Source: Rhizobium sp. RU20A (GTDB taxonomy: Bacteria > Pseudomonadota > Alphaproteobacteria > Rhizobiales > Rhizobiaceae). From it: 64,000 nucleotides of DNA. The position numbers were made by a program, and so were the translations under genes. A model generated the notes under the pieces. The model searched no databases, was not told where the DNA came from, and saw only the letters and a list, made by a program, of their open reading frames with translations. Every line of letters begins with the position of its first letter. Within the stretch, counting starts at the first letter, position 1. Where the stretch lies: contig NZ_FTMB01000002.1 of assembly GCF_900155885.1 (NCBI RefSeq), positions 248,001 through 312,000 on the forward strand, written 5' to 3'. Below, piece by piece: positions 52,427-60,378 of this stretch.

Positions 52427-52774
52427 ATGGGTACATTGATCTACAAGATCGTTCCGACCAATCTTTGGCAGGATGCCATGGCCAGGGGTATTTTCAAAGG
52501 TGCGCCGGTCGATCTTGCGGATCGCTTCATACACTTCTCGACGGCAGAGCAGGCGCGCGAAACCGCCGCCCGGCATTTTGCCGGACAGGAGGGCTTGCTG
52601 CTCGCCGCCTTTGACGGCGCGCGCTTCGGTTCGGCGCTGGTCTATGAGGCCTCGCGCGGCGGTGCGCTCTTTCCCCATCTCTACGCCAGCCTCGATCCGG
52701 CCGAAGCCGTCTGGGTAAAGCCGCTGCCGCTCGGGGCGGATGGCGTACACATCTTTCCGGAGCTTGACGCATGA
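52427..52774 (+). CDS. DUF952 family protein
   Basis: 115 residues. The DUF952 pattern is complete: LIYKIVPTNLWQDAM, GIFKGAPVDLADRFIHFST, EQARETAARHFAG, and GALFPHLYASLDPAEAV. Structural relatives are ADP-ribosyl-type folds of unknown role. The ATG at 52427 is favoured over the GTG at 52406. It overlaps pyrD by ATGA and so is translated with it. Confidence 0.88.
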   Translation: MGTLIYKIVPTNLWQDAMARGIFKGAPVDLADRFIHFSTAEQARETAARHFAGQEGLLLAAFDGARFGSALVYEASRGGALFPHLYASLDPAEAVWVKPLPLGADGVHIFPELDA

Positions 52775-53859
52775 TCGGCGCCTTCGAACGTCTCGCCCGC
52801 AGCGGCCTCTTCCTGCTCGATCCGGAAACCGCCCATGGTGCCTCGATCCGGGCGCTCAAGACCGGACTGGTGCCCGCCTGCGCGGCGCCTGCCGACCCGC
52901 GCCTGGCACAGACGCTCGCCGGCCTCACCTTCCCCAATCCGCTCGGCATGGCTGCCGGATACGACAAGAATGCAGAGGTGCCGGAGGCGTTGTTGAAGCT
53001 CGGCTTCGGCTTCACCGAGATCGGCACCGTGACGCCGCGTGCGCAGGCCGGCAACGACAAGCCGCGGATCTTCCGCCTCGTGAACGACGAGGCCGTGATC
53101 AACCGGCTCGGCTTCAACAATGAAGGCCACGCCGCGGCCTTCGAGCGGCTGGTCGCCTGCGACCGCGCGGCGCTGATCGGCGTCAATATCGGCGCCAACA
53201 AGGACAGCGTCGACCGCGTTGCCGATTACGTGGCCGGCATTCGCCTCTTCTATCCTGTTGCGCGCTATTTTACCGCCAATATCTCCTCGCCCAATACGCC
53301 GGGCCTTCGCGACCTGCAGGCGCGCGAAAGCCTCGCGGCTCTGCTCAGCGCCGTGCTGGCGGTCCGCAACGACGAGGCGACGAAGACCGGACGCCGCGTG
53401 CCGGTCTTCCTGAAGATTGCGCCCGACCTTACCGAAGAGGGGATCGACGATATCGCGGCGGAGGTGATCGCGCAGCGGCTTGACGGCGTGATCGTCTCCA
53501 ACACGACGCTGTCGCGCGATGGACTGACCGATCGCACCCGTGCCGGCGAGGCCGGTGGCCTCTCCGGCAAGCCGCTCTTTGCCCGCTCGACGGCGGTTCT
53601 TGCCCGCATGCGCCAGTTGCTGGGGCCGGAAACGGTCATCGTCGGCGTCGGCGGGGTCGGCTCTGCGGAAACGGCGGCGGAGAAGATCCGCGCGGGCGCC
53701 GATCTGGTGCAGCTCTATTCGATGATGGTCTACGGCGGCCCTTCCCTGCCCGGCCGGATCGTCAAGGGCCTGTCCGAGCTTTGCACCCGCGAGAGCCTGT
53801 CCTCGATCCGCGACATCCGGGACAGCCGCGTCGAGCACTGGGCCGCGCAGCCGATCTGA
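52771..53859 (+). CDS. pyrD: Dihydroorotate dehydrogenase (quinone), class 2
   Basis: 362 residues. The N-terminal membrane-binding helices (RLARSGLFLLDPETAHGASI) mark class 2. The FMN barrel shows NPLGMAAGYDKNAEVP, ISSPNTPGLRDLQ with the catalytic Ser, SNTTLSRDGL and GVGGVGSAETA. It oxidises dihydroorotate to orotate at the membrane with quinone. It overlaps the DUF952 gene by four bases. Confidence 0.97.
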   Translation: MIGAFERLARSGLFLLDPETAHGASIRALKTGLVPACAAPADPRLAQTLAGLTFPNPLGMAAGYDKNAEVPEALLKLGFGFTEIGTVTPRAQAGNDKPRIFRLVNDEAVINRLGFNNEGHAAAFERLVACDRAALIGVNIGANKDSVDRVADYVAGIRLFYPVARYFTANISSPNTPGLRDLQARESLAALLSAVLAVRNDEATKTGRRVPVFLKIAPDLTEEGIDDIAAEVIAQRLDGVIVSNTTLSRDGLTDRTRAGEAGGLSGKPLFARSTAVLARMRQLLGPETVIVGVGGVGSAETAAEKIRAGADLVQLYSMMVYGGPSLPGRIVKGLSELCTRESLSSIRDIRDSRVEHWAAQPI

Positions 53860-53875
53860 GCACCCGCACGGGCTT

Positions 53876-55213
53876 TCAGAAACTCTCGGCGCTGCGGGCG
53901 GGCACGCGAGCGATCAACAGCACGCCGCGCATCAGCAGGAAGAGGTTGAGCGCGGCCCACAGGCCGTGATTGCCGAGAACCGGCACCAGCGCCAACGCCG
54001 ACCCCGCGAAAACGAGGAAGGACAGGAGCATCATGTTGCGCATGTCGCGCGACCATGTGGCGCCGATGAACACCCCGTCCATGAGGAAGGCGAGCGCCCC
54101 GGTCACCGCCGTCAGCGCCACCCAGGGCAGATAGGTGTGCGCTTCGGCGCGCACGTCCGCGACCGTGGTCAAAAGGTCGATCAGCGCACTGCCGAAGACA
54201 AGGAAGAGCGCGCCCATCACCACGGCAAGACCGAAGGACCAGAGCGCGATGCGCTTCAGCGCCGCATCGAAGGCCGGACGAAAGCGTGCGCCGACGGCAC
54301 GCCCGACGATCTGCTCGGCGGCATTGGCAAAACCATCAAGGCCGAAACCGACGACCATGAAGAGCGTCATCAGCACGGCATTGGCGGCGAGCGTCAGCGC
54401 CCCCATGCCCGCGCCGATGCGCGTCATCAGCGTGAAGGTGGCCAGCAGCACGAAGGAGCGGATCATGATGTCGCGGTTGAGCGCGAAGAGTTCCGCGAGG
54501 CGCTTGCGGTCGAGAAGATCGGCCACGGACGGAGCAAAGCTGCGGTCGAAGCGCCTGATGACGAGCAGGAAGCCGACCAGGGCACCCACCGTTTCACCGG
54601 CCACCGTGCCGGCCGCGACGCCGGCGACACCCCAGCCGGCGACAAGCCCGAGGCCGATGGATCCAACAATATTGATGCCGTTGATGAGGATCTGCAGGAA
54701 GAGGCCGAGACCGGCCTGACCACGGCCGAGCACATAGCCGAGGATGGCATAGTTGGCGAGGGCGAGGGGGGCCGAGAGGATGCGCCAGCCGAAATAGTCG
54801 CGCGTCGCCTCTGCCACGGCCGGTTCCGGCGCCATCAGCCAGAGTCCGGCGGCGAGCAGCAGCGGCGAAAGGGCGAGCATCACCGTCCCCAGACAGAGGG
54901 CGCTGACAAGCGCGCGCCAGAAGGTCGCCTGTTCGGCGCGCCGGTCACCGGCGCCGAGCGCCTGCGCGACGAGACCGGTGGTGGCAGCGCGCAGGAAGTT
55001 GAAAGTGGAGAAGAGAAGATCGAAGAGCACCGCTCCGACCGCAAGGCCGGCGATCAGCGCTGCGCTGCCGAGGCGGCCGACAACGGCCGTATCGACGAGG
55101 CCGAGCAGCGGCGTCGTCAGGAAGGCGAGCGTCATCGGCACGGCGATGGAGAAGATCAGGCGATCGGTGACCTCAAAGGGCCCGGCCTCGTCTGCGCGCT
55201 CGCTCGCCACCAT
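53876..55213 (-). CDS. MATE family efflux transporter (DinF-like)
   Basis: 445 residues, 12 membrane helices. FLTTPLLGLVDTAVVGRLGS is the opening motif of the family. The repeat halves begin near residues 15 and 230 (the latter in IGAGMGALTLAANAVLMTLF). Such proteins export cationic drugs or other compounds using sodium or proton gradients. It converges with pyrD with only 16 bases between. Substrate unknown. Confidence 0.92.
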   Translation of the reverse strand: MVASERADEAGPFEVTDRLIFSIAVPMTLAFLTTPLLGLVDTAVVGRLGSAALIAGLAVGAVLFDLLFSTFNFLRAATTGLVAQALGAGDRRAEQATFWRALVSALCLGTVMLALSPLLLAAGLWLMAPEPAVAEATRDYFGWRILSAPLALANYAILGYVLGRGQAGLGLFLQILINGINIVGSIGLGLVAGWGVAGVAAGTVAGETVGALVGFLLVIRRFDRSFAPSVADLLDRKRLAELFALNRDIMIRSFVLLATFTLMTRIGAGMGALTLAANAVLMTLFMVVGFGLDGFANAAEQIVGRAVGARFRPAFDAALKRIALWSFGLAVVMGALFLVFGSALIDLLTTVADVRAEAHTYLPWVALTAVTGALAFLMDGVFIGATWSRDMRNMMLLSFLVFAGSALALVPVLGNHGLWAALNLFLLMRGVLLIARVPARSAESF

Positions 55214-55332
55214 CTCGCACGCCCTTTCCGCATTGTCATCACGGAAAATTCATATAGGCGCAGGGATGGCCGGGAAAGAGCCGGTTCCGACAAAGAGGGT
55301 CGCCTGGCTCTGTTTCCCCACCCAATGGCGGT

Positions 55333-55866
55333 TCAGCCGGCGTTGGAGAGAACCATCGCCCAGTAGGGCCGGCCTTCGCCCGTTTTTGCCACCGCCACGC
55401 CAAGGCCGCGGTAGGGACCGAGCATGTTCTCGAGGTGTTTGGGGGAGTCGACCCAGGCCTGATAGGCGGCCTCAGGGCTCTGCTGTCCCGCCGCGATGTT
55501 TTCAGCTGCCGGCAGGCGCACATCCGCGCCCTTCATACGGCCGAGGAAGGTGTCGGTAAGGCCGATTAGATGCGCCATCTTGCGCGCCTCGGCCATACGG
55601 ATCGCCTGCCCTTCGGCGGCCTTTGCAGCCGCCGGATCGTAGGCGAGCGGCGAGAGACCCTTTTTGGCGCGCAGGTCGTTGATCAGCGGCAGGACCGTTG
55701 CGGTCTGGTCGGCCCCCGCGGCCGGCGGTGCCTTCGGGCGCGAGGCGCATCCGGCGATGGTCGCGAGCGTGAAGGCCGCCGCGCCGCCGAGAAGCAGGCG
55801 GCGGGAGGGGTTGGCGTCGGCCTGAAGACCGGTCGTGCGGACCGGGGCATGAACAACCCGGCTCAT
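55333..55866 (-). CDS. CAP-domain lipoprotein
   Basis: 177 residues. The N-terminus has two arginines and a hydrophobic core (SRRLLLGGAAAFTLATIAGC) with lipobox TIAGC. The CAP/SCP1 domain follows: INDLRAKKGLSPLAYDPAA, MAHLIGLTDT, AAENIAAG, WVDSPKHLENML, and GRPYWAMVLSNAG. The twin Arg is only a weak Tat signal. The protein is probably anchored in the envelope. Overlap with the upstream gene (ATGA) suggests co-translation. CAP proteins have varied roles; none is certain here. Confidence 0.85.
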   Translation of the reverse strand: MSRVVHAPVRTTGLQADANPSRRLLLGGAAAFTLATIAGCASRPKAPPAAGADQTATVLPLINDLRAKKGLSPLAYDPAAAKAAEGQAIRMAEARKMAHLIGLTDTFLGRMKGADVRLPAAENIAAGQQSPEAAYQAWVDSPKHLENMLGPYRGLGVAVAKTGEGRPYWAMVLSNAG

Positions 55867-56129
55867 CGGCGCCAGCTCAGAAGGCGCAGGATGATGAAGG
55901 CGGGAATGACGATGACACCGCCCAGGATCAGGTAATCCCCCACACGTCCCAGCGCGGCAAAGCCGGTGTGCCAGAGATCGAGCACGAAATCGCGGATGGT
56001 GAAGAGGATGTCGGCCGGGTTCACGTGGAAGACGGCCATGACGAAGCCGACGATGATCGAGACCACGATCAGCTTGATGATCACGCGGCCGGGCGTATCG
56101 CCCAGAAATCTGTTCAACCCTTCGGCCAT
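55863..56129 (-). CDS. Small integral membrane protein (DUF6460-like)
   Basis: 88 residues. Two helices, VIIKLIVVSIIVGFVMAVF and YLILGGVIVIPAFIILRLL, flank a short loop with ILFTIRDFVLDLWHTG. The pattern resembles the DUF6460 family of Rhizobiales. The ATG at 56129 has GGAG nine bases upstream; a GTG at 56150 is an alternative. It overlaps the CAP-domain gene. Confidence 0.75.
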   Translation of the reverse strand: MAEGLNRFLGDTPGRVIIKLIVVSIIVGFVMAVFHVNPADILFTIRDFVLDLWHTGFAALGRVGDYLILGGVIVIPAFIILRLLSWRR

Positions 56130-56358
56130 GCCGATCATCTCCTGTTGCACCCGCGTGCCCGCGCAGCCCTTAGGCCACGCCGCCGCGTCTCATTCTCGCG
56201 GCACACATAAGGATGCGGGATGACACCGGCAAGGCGGCGAAACTATGGAGGCGCGCCAGTCTTTGAAAATGGGAGCTGCCGGAATGTCGCGCGGCCTTGC
56301 CTTTCCCCGGCAATGGCGTCACAGGACGGCCATCCGCACACGCTTCGGGATCTTGCCC

Positions 56359-57294
56359 ATGTCCACCCACCAGTTGTCCTCCGGTGATCTTCTCGCCGAC
56401 CGCCGGGCCGATTATGCCCGCATGCTGGCGGAAAGCGGCGAGTTTGCCGGCGCGGCCGAGCTGATGGAGCAGGCGCTGGAGATCGTGCACGGCTGGGCGG
56501 CGGGCTGGTTCCGGCTGGGGGAGTACCGGGAAAAGGCGGGGCTGGTTTCGGAAGCTGTCGCCGCCTATCGCGCGGCGCTTGATCTTGTGCCCGAGGATAT
56601 TTTCGGGGCCTCGCTGAAGATCGCGCTTCTGTCCGGAGCGCAGAAGACCCGGCAGGCGCCGAGCGCCTATGTCGGCCGGCTCTTCGACGATTATGCCGAG
56701 CGCTTCGATGCGGCGCTGGTGGAGCGTCTCGGCTACAGCGTGCCGCAGACGCTGACGGCGCTGTTGCTTGCCGCGACCGGCAACCGCCGCTTTGCGCACG
56801 CCGTCGATCTCGGCTGCGGCACGGGCCTTCTGGGCGCGGAACTTCGCGCCCAAGTCGATCGTCTCGAAGGCTATGATCTCTCCGCGGGCATGCTGGCGAA
56901 AGCAGAGGCCAAGGGGCTCTATGACCGGCTGGGCGAGGCAGACCTGTCGCTGGCACCGGAGGCGTGCGGCGTGTTTGCCGCCGACTGCAGCGAACGGCGC
57001 GCCGATCTCGCGGCGGCAGCCGATGTTCTGATGTATATCGGGGCGCTCGATCCGGTCTTTGCGATCATCACCCGGCTCCTCGCGCCTGCCGGCATCTTCG
57101 CCTTTTCGGTGGAGGATGCGGGTGGGAATGGCGATGTGGTGCTCAGGCCATCGCTGCGCTTTGCCCATTCAGAGATCTATGTGCGGGGTCTGGTGAAGCG
57201 CGCCGGGATGACCCTGCTGGCGGTGGAGAAAACCACCCTTCGCAAAGATGGCGCCGAAACGGTACCGGGTATTCTGTTTGTTGCGCAGCGCTGA
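56359..57294 (+). CDS. TPR-containing class I methyltransferase
   Basis: 311 residues. TPR-like helices lie at the N-terminus (RADYARMLAESGEFAGAAEL, WFRLGEYREKAGLVSEAV). The SAM-binding domain has HAVDLGCGTGLLGAEL near residue 155 and YDLSAGMLAKAEAKG. The ending resembles the NNMT/UbiE-type fold. It might modify a protein or lipid; the TPR part suggests a protein partner. The ATG at 56359 is the best supported start; frames from 56245 are upstream DNA. Confidence 0.82.
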   Translation: MSTHQLSSGDLLADRRADYARMLAESGEFAGAAELMEQALEIVHGWAAGWFRLGEYREKAGLVSEAVAAYRAALDLVPEDIFGASLKIALLSGAQKTRQAPSAYVGRLFDDYAERFDAALVERLGYSVPQTLTALLLAATGNRRFAHAVDLGCGTGLLGAELRAQVDRLEGYDLSAGMLAKAEAKGLYDRLGEADLSLAPEACGVFAADCSERRADLAAAADVLMYIGALDPVFAIITRLLAPAGIFAFSVEDAGGNGDVVLRPSLRFAHSEIYVRGLVKRAGMTLLAVEKTTLRKDGAETVPGILFVAQR

Positions 57295-57507
57295 CGACGC
57301 CAGACGCAATCTTGCGATTTTCAATTAGGTCAGCATTGCTTACATATTTCCCTTGCCGGACCACTCTAAATCGCTGATACTTCTGGCACATAGGGGATGA
57401 TGGGCACCCGCTCATATCCTCATTTCACAGATACCTTCCTTTACAGATCACCGTCGCCCGCCGGCCCGATGTCCGCGCGGACCGTTTCCCGTGGGAGATT
57501 TGCAGCC

Positions 57508-58143
57508 ATGACGCAGTTGATGAACAGTCTCGGTTTCTGGAACAGCAGCGCGACGCGCCACACGCCGGTGGAAGATGTGCAGGGCATTTTCACCGGCAGC
57601 CTGGTGGCCGCCCTCGGCCTCTACCTTCTTGCCAGCGCCGGGCTTCTGACCGGCAGTACGGCCGGCATCGCCTTCCTGCTGCATTATGCGCTGGGCGTGA
57701 ATTTCGGCCTCGCCTTCTTCCTCCTCAACGTTCCCTTCTTCTACCTCTCCTGGCGTCAGCTCGGCCCCGCCTTCACCATCAAGACCTTCATCGCGATCGG
57801 CCTTACCGCCGTGATCTCCAACGTCCAGACGCAGTTCTTCACCATTTCGGGCATGAACCCGGCCTGGGGCGCGCTCTCGGGCGGCCTTCTGCTCGGCTAC
57901 GGGCTTCTCGCGCTCTATCGACACCGCGCCAGCCTCGGCGGCGTCGGCATTCTCGGCGTCTGGATGCAGGAGCGCTTCGGCATCCGCGCCGGCCTCGTGC
58001 AGTTGACGATCGACATGGGCGTGCTGGCCGCCGCCTTCCTCATCACCCCGCCGACCACCGTGATCTATTCGGTGCTGGGCGCCGTGGTGCTCAACCTCTT
58101 CATCGCCATCAATCACCGCTCGGATCGCTACGTCGCCCTCTGA
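57508..58143 (+). CDS. YitT family membrane protein
   Basis: 211 residues. Five or six hydrophobic helices begin at GIFTGSLVAALGLYLLASAG, with the family motif LLTGSTAGIAFLLHYALG followed by FFLLNVPFFYLSW. GGGAG precedes the ATG at 57508 at slightly long spacing. Role unknown; some relatives act in ion or metabolite transport. It is separated from its neighbours by about 100-200 bases on each side. Confidence 0.85.
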   Translation: MTQLMNSLGFWNSSATRHTPVEDVQGIFTGSLVAALGLYLLASAGLLTGSTAGIAFLLHYALGVNFGLAFFLLNVPFFYLSWRQLGPAFTIKTFIAIGLTAVISNVQTQFFTISGMNPAWGALSGGLLLGYGLLALYRHRASLGGVGILGVWMQERFGIRAGLVQLTIDMGVLAAAFLITPPTTVIYSVLGAVVLNLFIAINHRSDRYVAL

Positions 58144-58240
58144 AGGGCGACGCCAGACCACGTTCCGCCTTGTTTTGGCCCGTCTGTGCGATAGTGTCAA
58201 AGATGCGCCGCCCGGACGGCGCCGAAACGGGAACAGCACC

Positions 58241-58996
58241 ATGAAGAAGACCATTTTCCTTGCTGCGCTGGCGATGCTCGCTGCCGGCACGGCCTCGGCC
58301 CAGGACGCGACCATCAAGATCGCCACCGAGGGCGCCTACCCGCCCTTCAACTATGTTGATACGGATGGCAGCCTGAAGGGCCTCGACGTCGATATCGCGA
58401 ACGCCCTGTGCGAAGAAATGAAGGCCAAGTGCGAGATCGTCGCGCAGGAGTGGGACGGCATGATCCCCGGCCTGATCGCCAAGAAGTACGACGCGATCAT
58501 CGCCTCCATGTCGATCACCGAAGAGCGCAAGAAGCAGATCGACTTCACCAACAAATACTACGTAACGCCGCTGGCCGTCGTCGCGCCGAAGGACAGCACG
58601 CTCGCCGGCACGACCGCCGAAGACATGAACGGCAAGGCGGTCGGTGCTCAGTCGGGCACCACGCAGGCGCAGTATGCCGATGATGTCTATGCCAAGGGCG
58701 GCGCCGACGTGAAGCAGTACCCGACCAATGACGAGGCCGTGGCGGATCTCGTGGCGGGCCGTCTCGATGCGCTGATCTCCGACAAGTTCGTGCTCACCGA
58801 TTGGCTGAACAAGGACGGCAAGGACTGCTGCAAGATGGTCGGCGACGTGGCCGGCACGGAAACGGAAGCCGGCATCGGCATCCGCCAGGGTGATACGGAG
58901 CTGAAAGAACGCTTCAACAAGGCAATCGACGCCATCGTCGCCAACGGCACCTACGCCAAGATCACGCAGAAATACTTCCCCTTCGACATCTACTGA
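58241..58996 (+). CDS. Amino-acid ABC transporter substrate-binding protein (family 3)
   Basis: 251 residues. The signal peptide ends at TASAQ. The mature domain has TEGAYPPFNYVDTDGSLKGL, DVDIANALCEEM and GLIAKKYDAIIASMSITEER, the signature for the lysine/arginine/ornithine-binding group. It delivers a basic or opine-like amino acid to an inner-membrane permease; none is adjacent. A FAD oxidase gene follows by 61 bases and could act on the same compound. Confidence 0.9.
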   Translation: MKKTIFLAALAMLAAGTASAQDATIKIATEGAYPPFNYVDTDGSLKGLDVDIANALCEEMKAKCEIVAQEWDGMIPGLIAKKYDAIIASMSITEERKKQIDFTNKYYVTPLAVVAPKDSTLAGTTAEDMNGKAVGAQSGTTQAQYADDVYAKGGADVKQYPTNDEAVADLVAGRLDALISDKFVLTDWLNKDGKDCCKMVGDVAGTETEAGIGIRQGDTELKERFNKAIDAIVANGTYAKITQKYFPFDIY

Positions 58997-59057
58997 GACC
59001 GCGAAGCTCGTCCCTGCTCGCCCGTTGCGGGCGGGGACATCGCGAAGGCATATCCCC

Positions 59058-60311
59058 ATGACATCAGACGTTCTCGTTCTCGGTGCCGGCATTGTCGGCG
59101 TCAGCACCGCTCTTCATCTTTTGGAGCGCGGCCGCTCCGTGGTGCTGTTCGACCGGGCCGAGCCCGGCAGCGGCACGAGCTACGGCAATGCGGGCCTGAT
59201 CGAGCGCTCGTCGGTCATTCCCTATTCCTTTCCGCGCGATCCCATGGCGCTTTTGCGCTACGCGCTGAACGGCCAGTCGGATGTGCGATACAGCCCTTCT
59301 TTCCTGCCGAAGGCGGCCTCGTTCCTCTGGCAATACTGGCGCAACTCCGCCGCCGCGCCGCTTGAGGTGGCGACGCGCGCCATGCTGCCGCTGGTGCAGG
59401 CTTGCATTCCCGAGCATGACCGGCTGGTGGCGCGCGCCGGGGCCGAGCACCTCATCCGGGCCGATGGCTGGGTGGCCCTCTACAAGACGACGGCGCGGTT
59501 TAACGCCGCCGTCGCGGAAGCCGGGCGTCTTGCGCCCTTCGGGCTGCAGTATCGCGTCCTGACGCCGCAGGAGTTCATCGCACTGGAACCGGCCTACCGG
59601 CCGGGACTCTCCACCATCGCCGGCGCCATTCACTGGCAGGATCCGAAAACGGTGACCGACCCGCAGGGGTTGGTGAAAGCCTATGCCGATCTCTTTGCCG
59701 CGAACGGCGGGCAAATGGCGCGCGGCGATGCGGCGACGCTTACAGAGATTGCCGGCGGCTGGCAGGTGACCGGCGCGGACGGCGCAACAATCACGGCGCG
59801 CGAGGCCGTGGTGGCGCTGGGACCGCAGTCCGGTCTCGTGTTTCGCAAGGCAGGGTATCGCATCCCGCTCGGCATCAAGCGCGGCTATCACCGCCATTAC
59901 ACGCAGACGGACGGCGCCATGCCGCGCCTGTCGGTGGTGGACGAGGAAAGCGGCTATGTGCTGGCGCCGATGCGGCAGGGCCTGCGCATCACCACCGGCA
60001 TCGAGTTTGCCGATCCCGCCGCCCCCGCCAACGACATCCAGATCCGCCGCGACGAAGTTGAGGCGCGCCGGCTGCTCGATCTCGGGCCGCCGGTGGAGAA
60101 AACGCCCTGGCTCGGTCTTCGCCCATGCCTGCCTGACATGCGGCCGATCATCGGACCCGCCCCCCGGCACAAGGGCCTATGGTTCCATTTCGGTCATGCC
60201 CATCACGGCCTCACCCTTGGTCCGGCCAGCGGACGGCTGCTCTCGGAGATGATGACGGGCGAGACGCCGTTCGTGGATCCCGCGCCCTACGCGGCCACGC
60301 GCTTCGCCTGA
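59058..60311 (+). CDS. FAD-dependent oxidoreductase, DadA-like
   Basis: 417 residues. The ADP-binding motif is VLGAGIVGVSTALHLLERG near residue 7. The middle shows GYRIPLGIKRGYHRHY and the end GLWFHFGHAHHGLTLGPASG, both in the D-amino-acid dehydrogenase/glycine oxidase group. It oxidises an amino acid to the keto acid. It lies 61 bases after a solute-binding protein gene, which hints at a shared substrate. Start with GAAGG upstream. Confidence 0.86.
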   Translation: MTSDVLVLGAGIVGVSTALHLLERGRSVVLFDRAEPGSGTSYGNAGLIERSSVIPYSFPRDPMALLRYALNGQSDVRYSPSFLPKAASFLWQYWRNSAAAPLEVATRAMLPLVQACIPEHDRLVARAGAEHLIRADGWVALYKTTARFNAAVAEAGRLAPFGLQYRVLTPQEFIALEPAYRPGLSTIAGAIHWQDPKTVTDPQGLVKAYADLFAANGGQMARGDAATLTEIAGGWQVTGADGATITAREAVVALGPQSGLVFRKAGYRIPLGIKRGYHRHYTQTDGAMPRLSVVDEESGYVLAPMRQGLRITTGIEFADPAAPANDIQIRRDEVEARRLLDLGPPVEKTPWLGLRPCLPDMRPIIGPAPRHKGLWFHFGHAHHGLTLGPASGRLLSEMMTGETPFVDPAPYAATRFA

Positions 60312-60378
60312 GGGTCGCGGGTTCAGCCCGGCGAAAGGCGCGGCTTCTTTTTTGGCTGCGCGTCACTACCTTCTTGCC

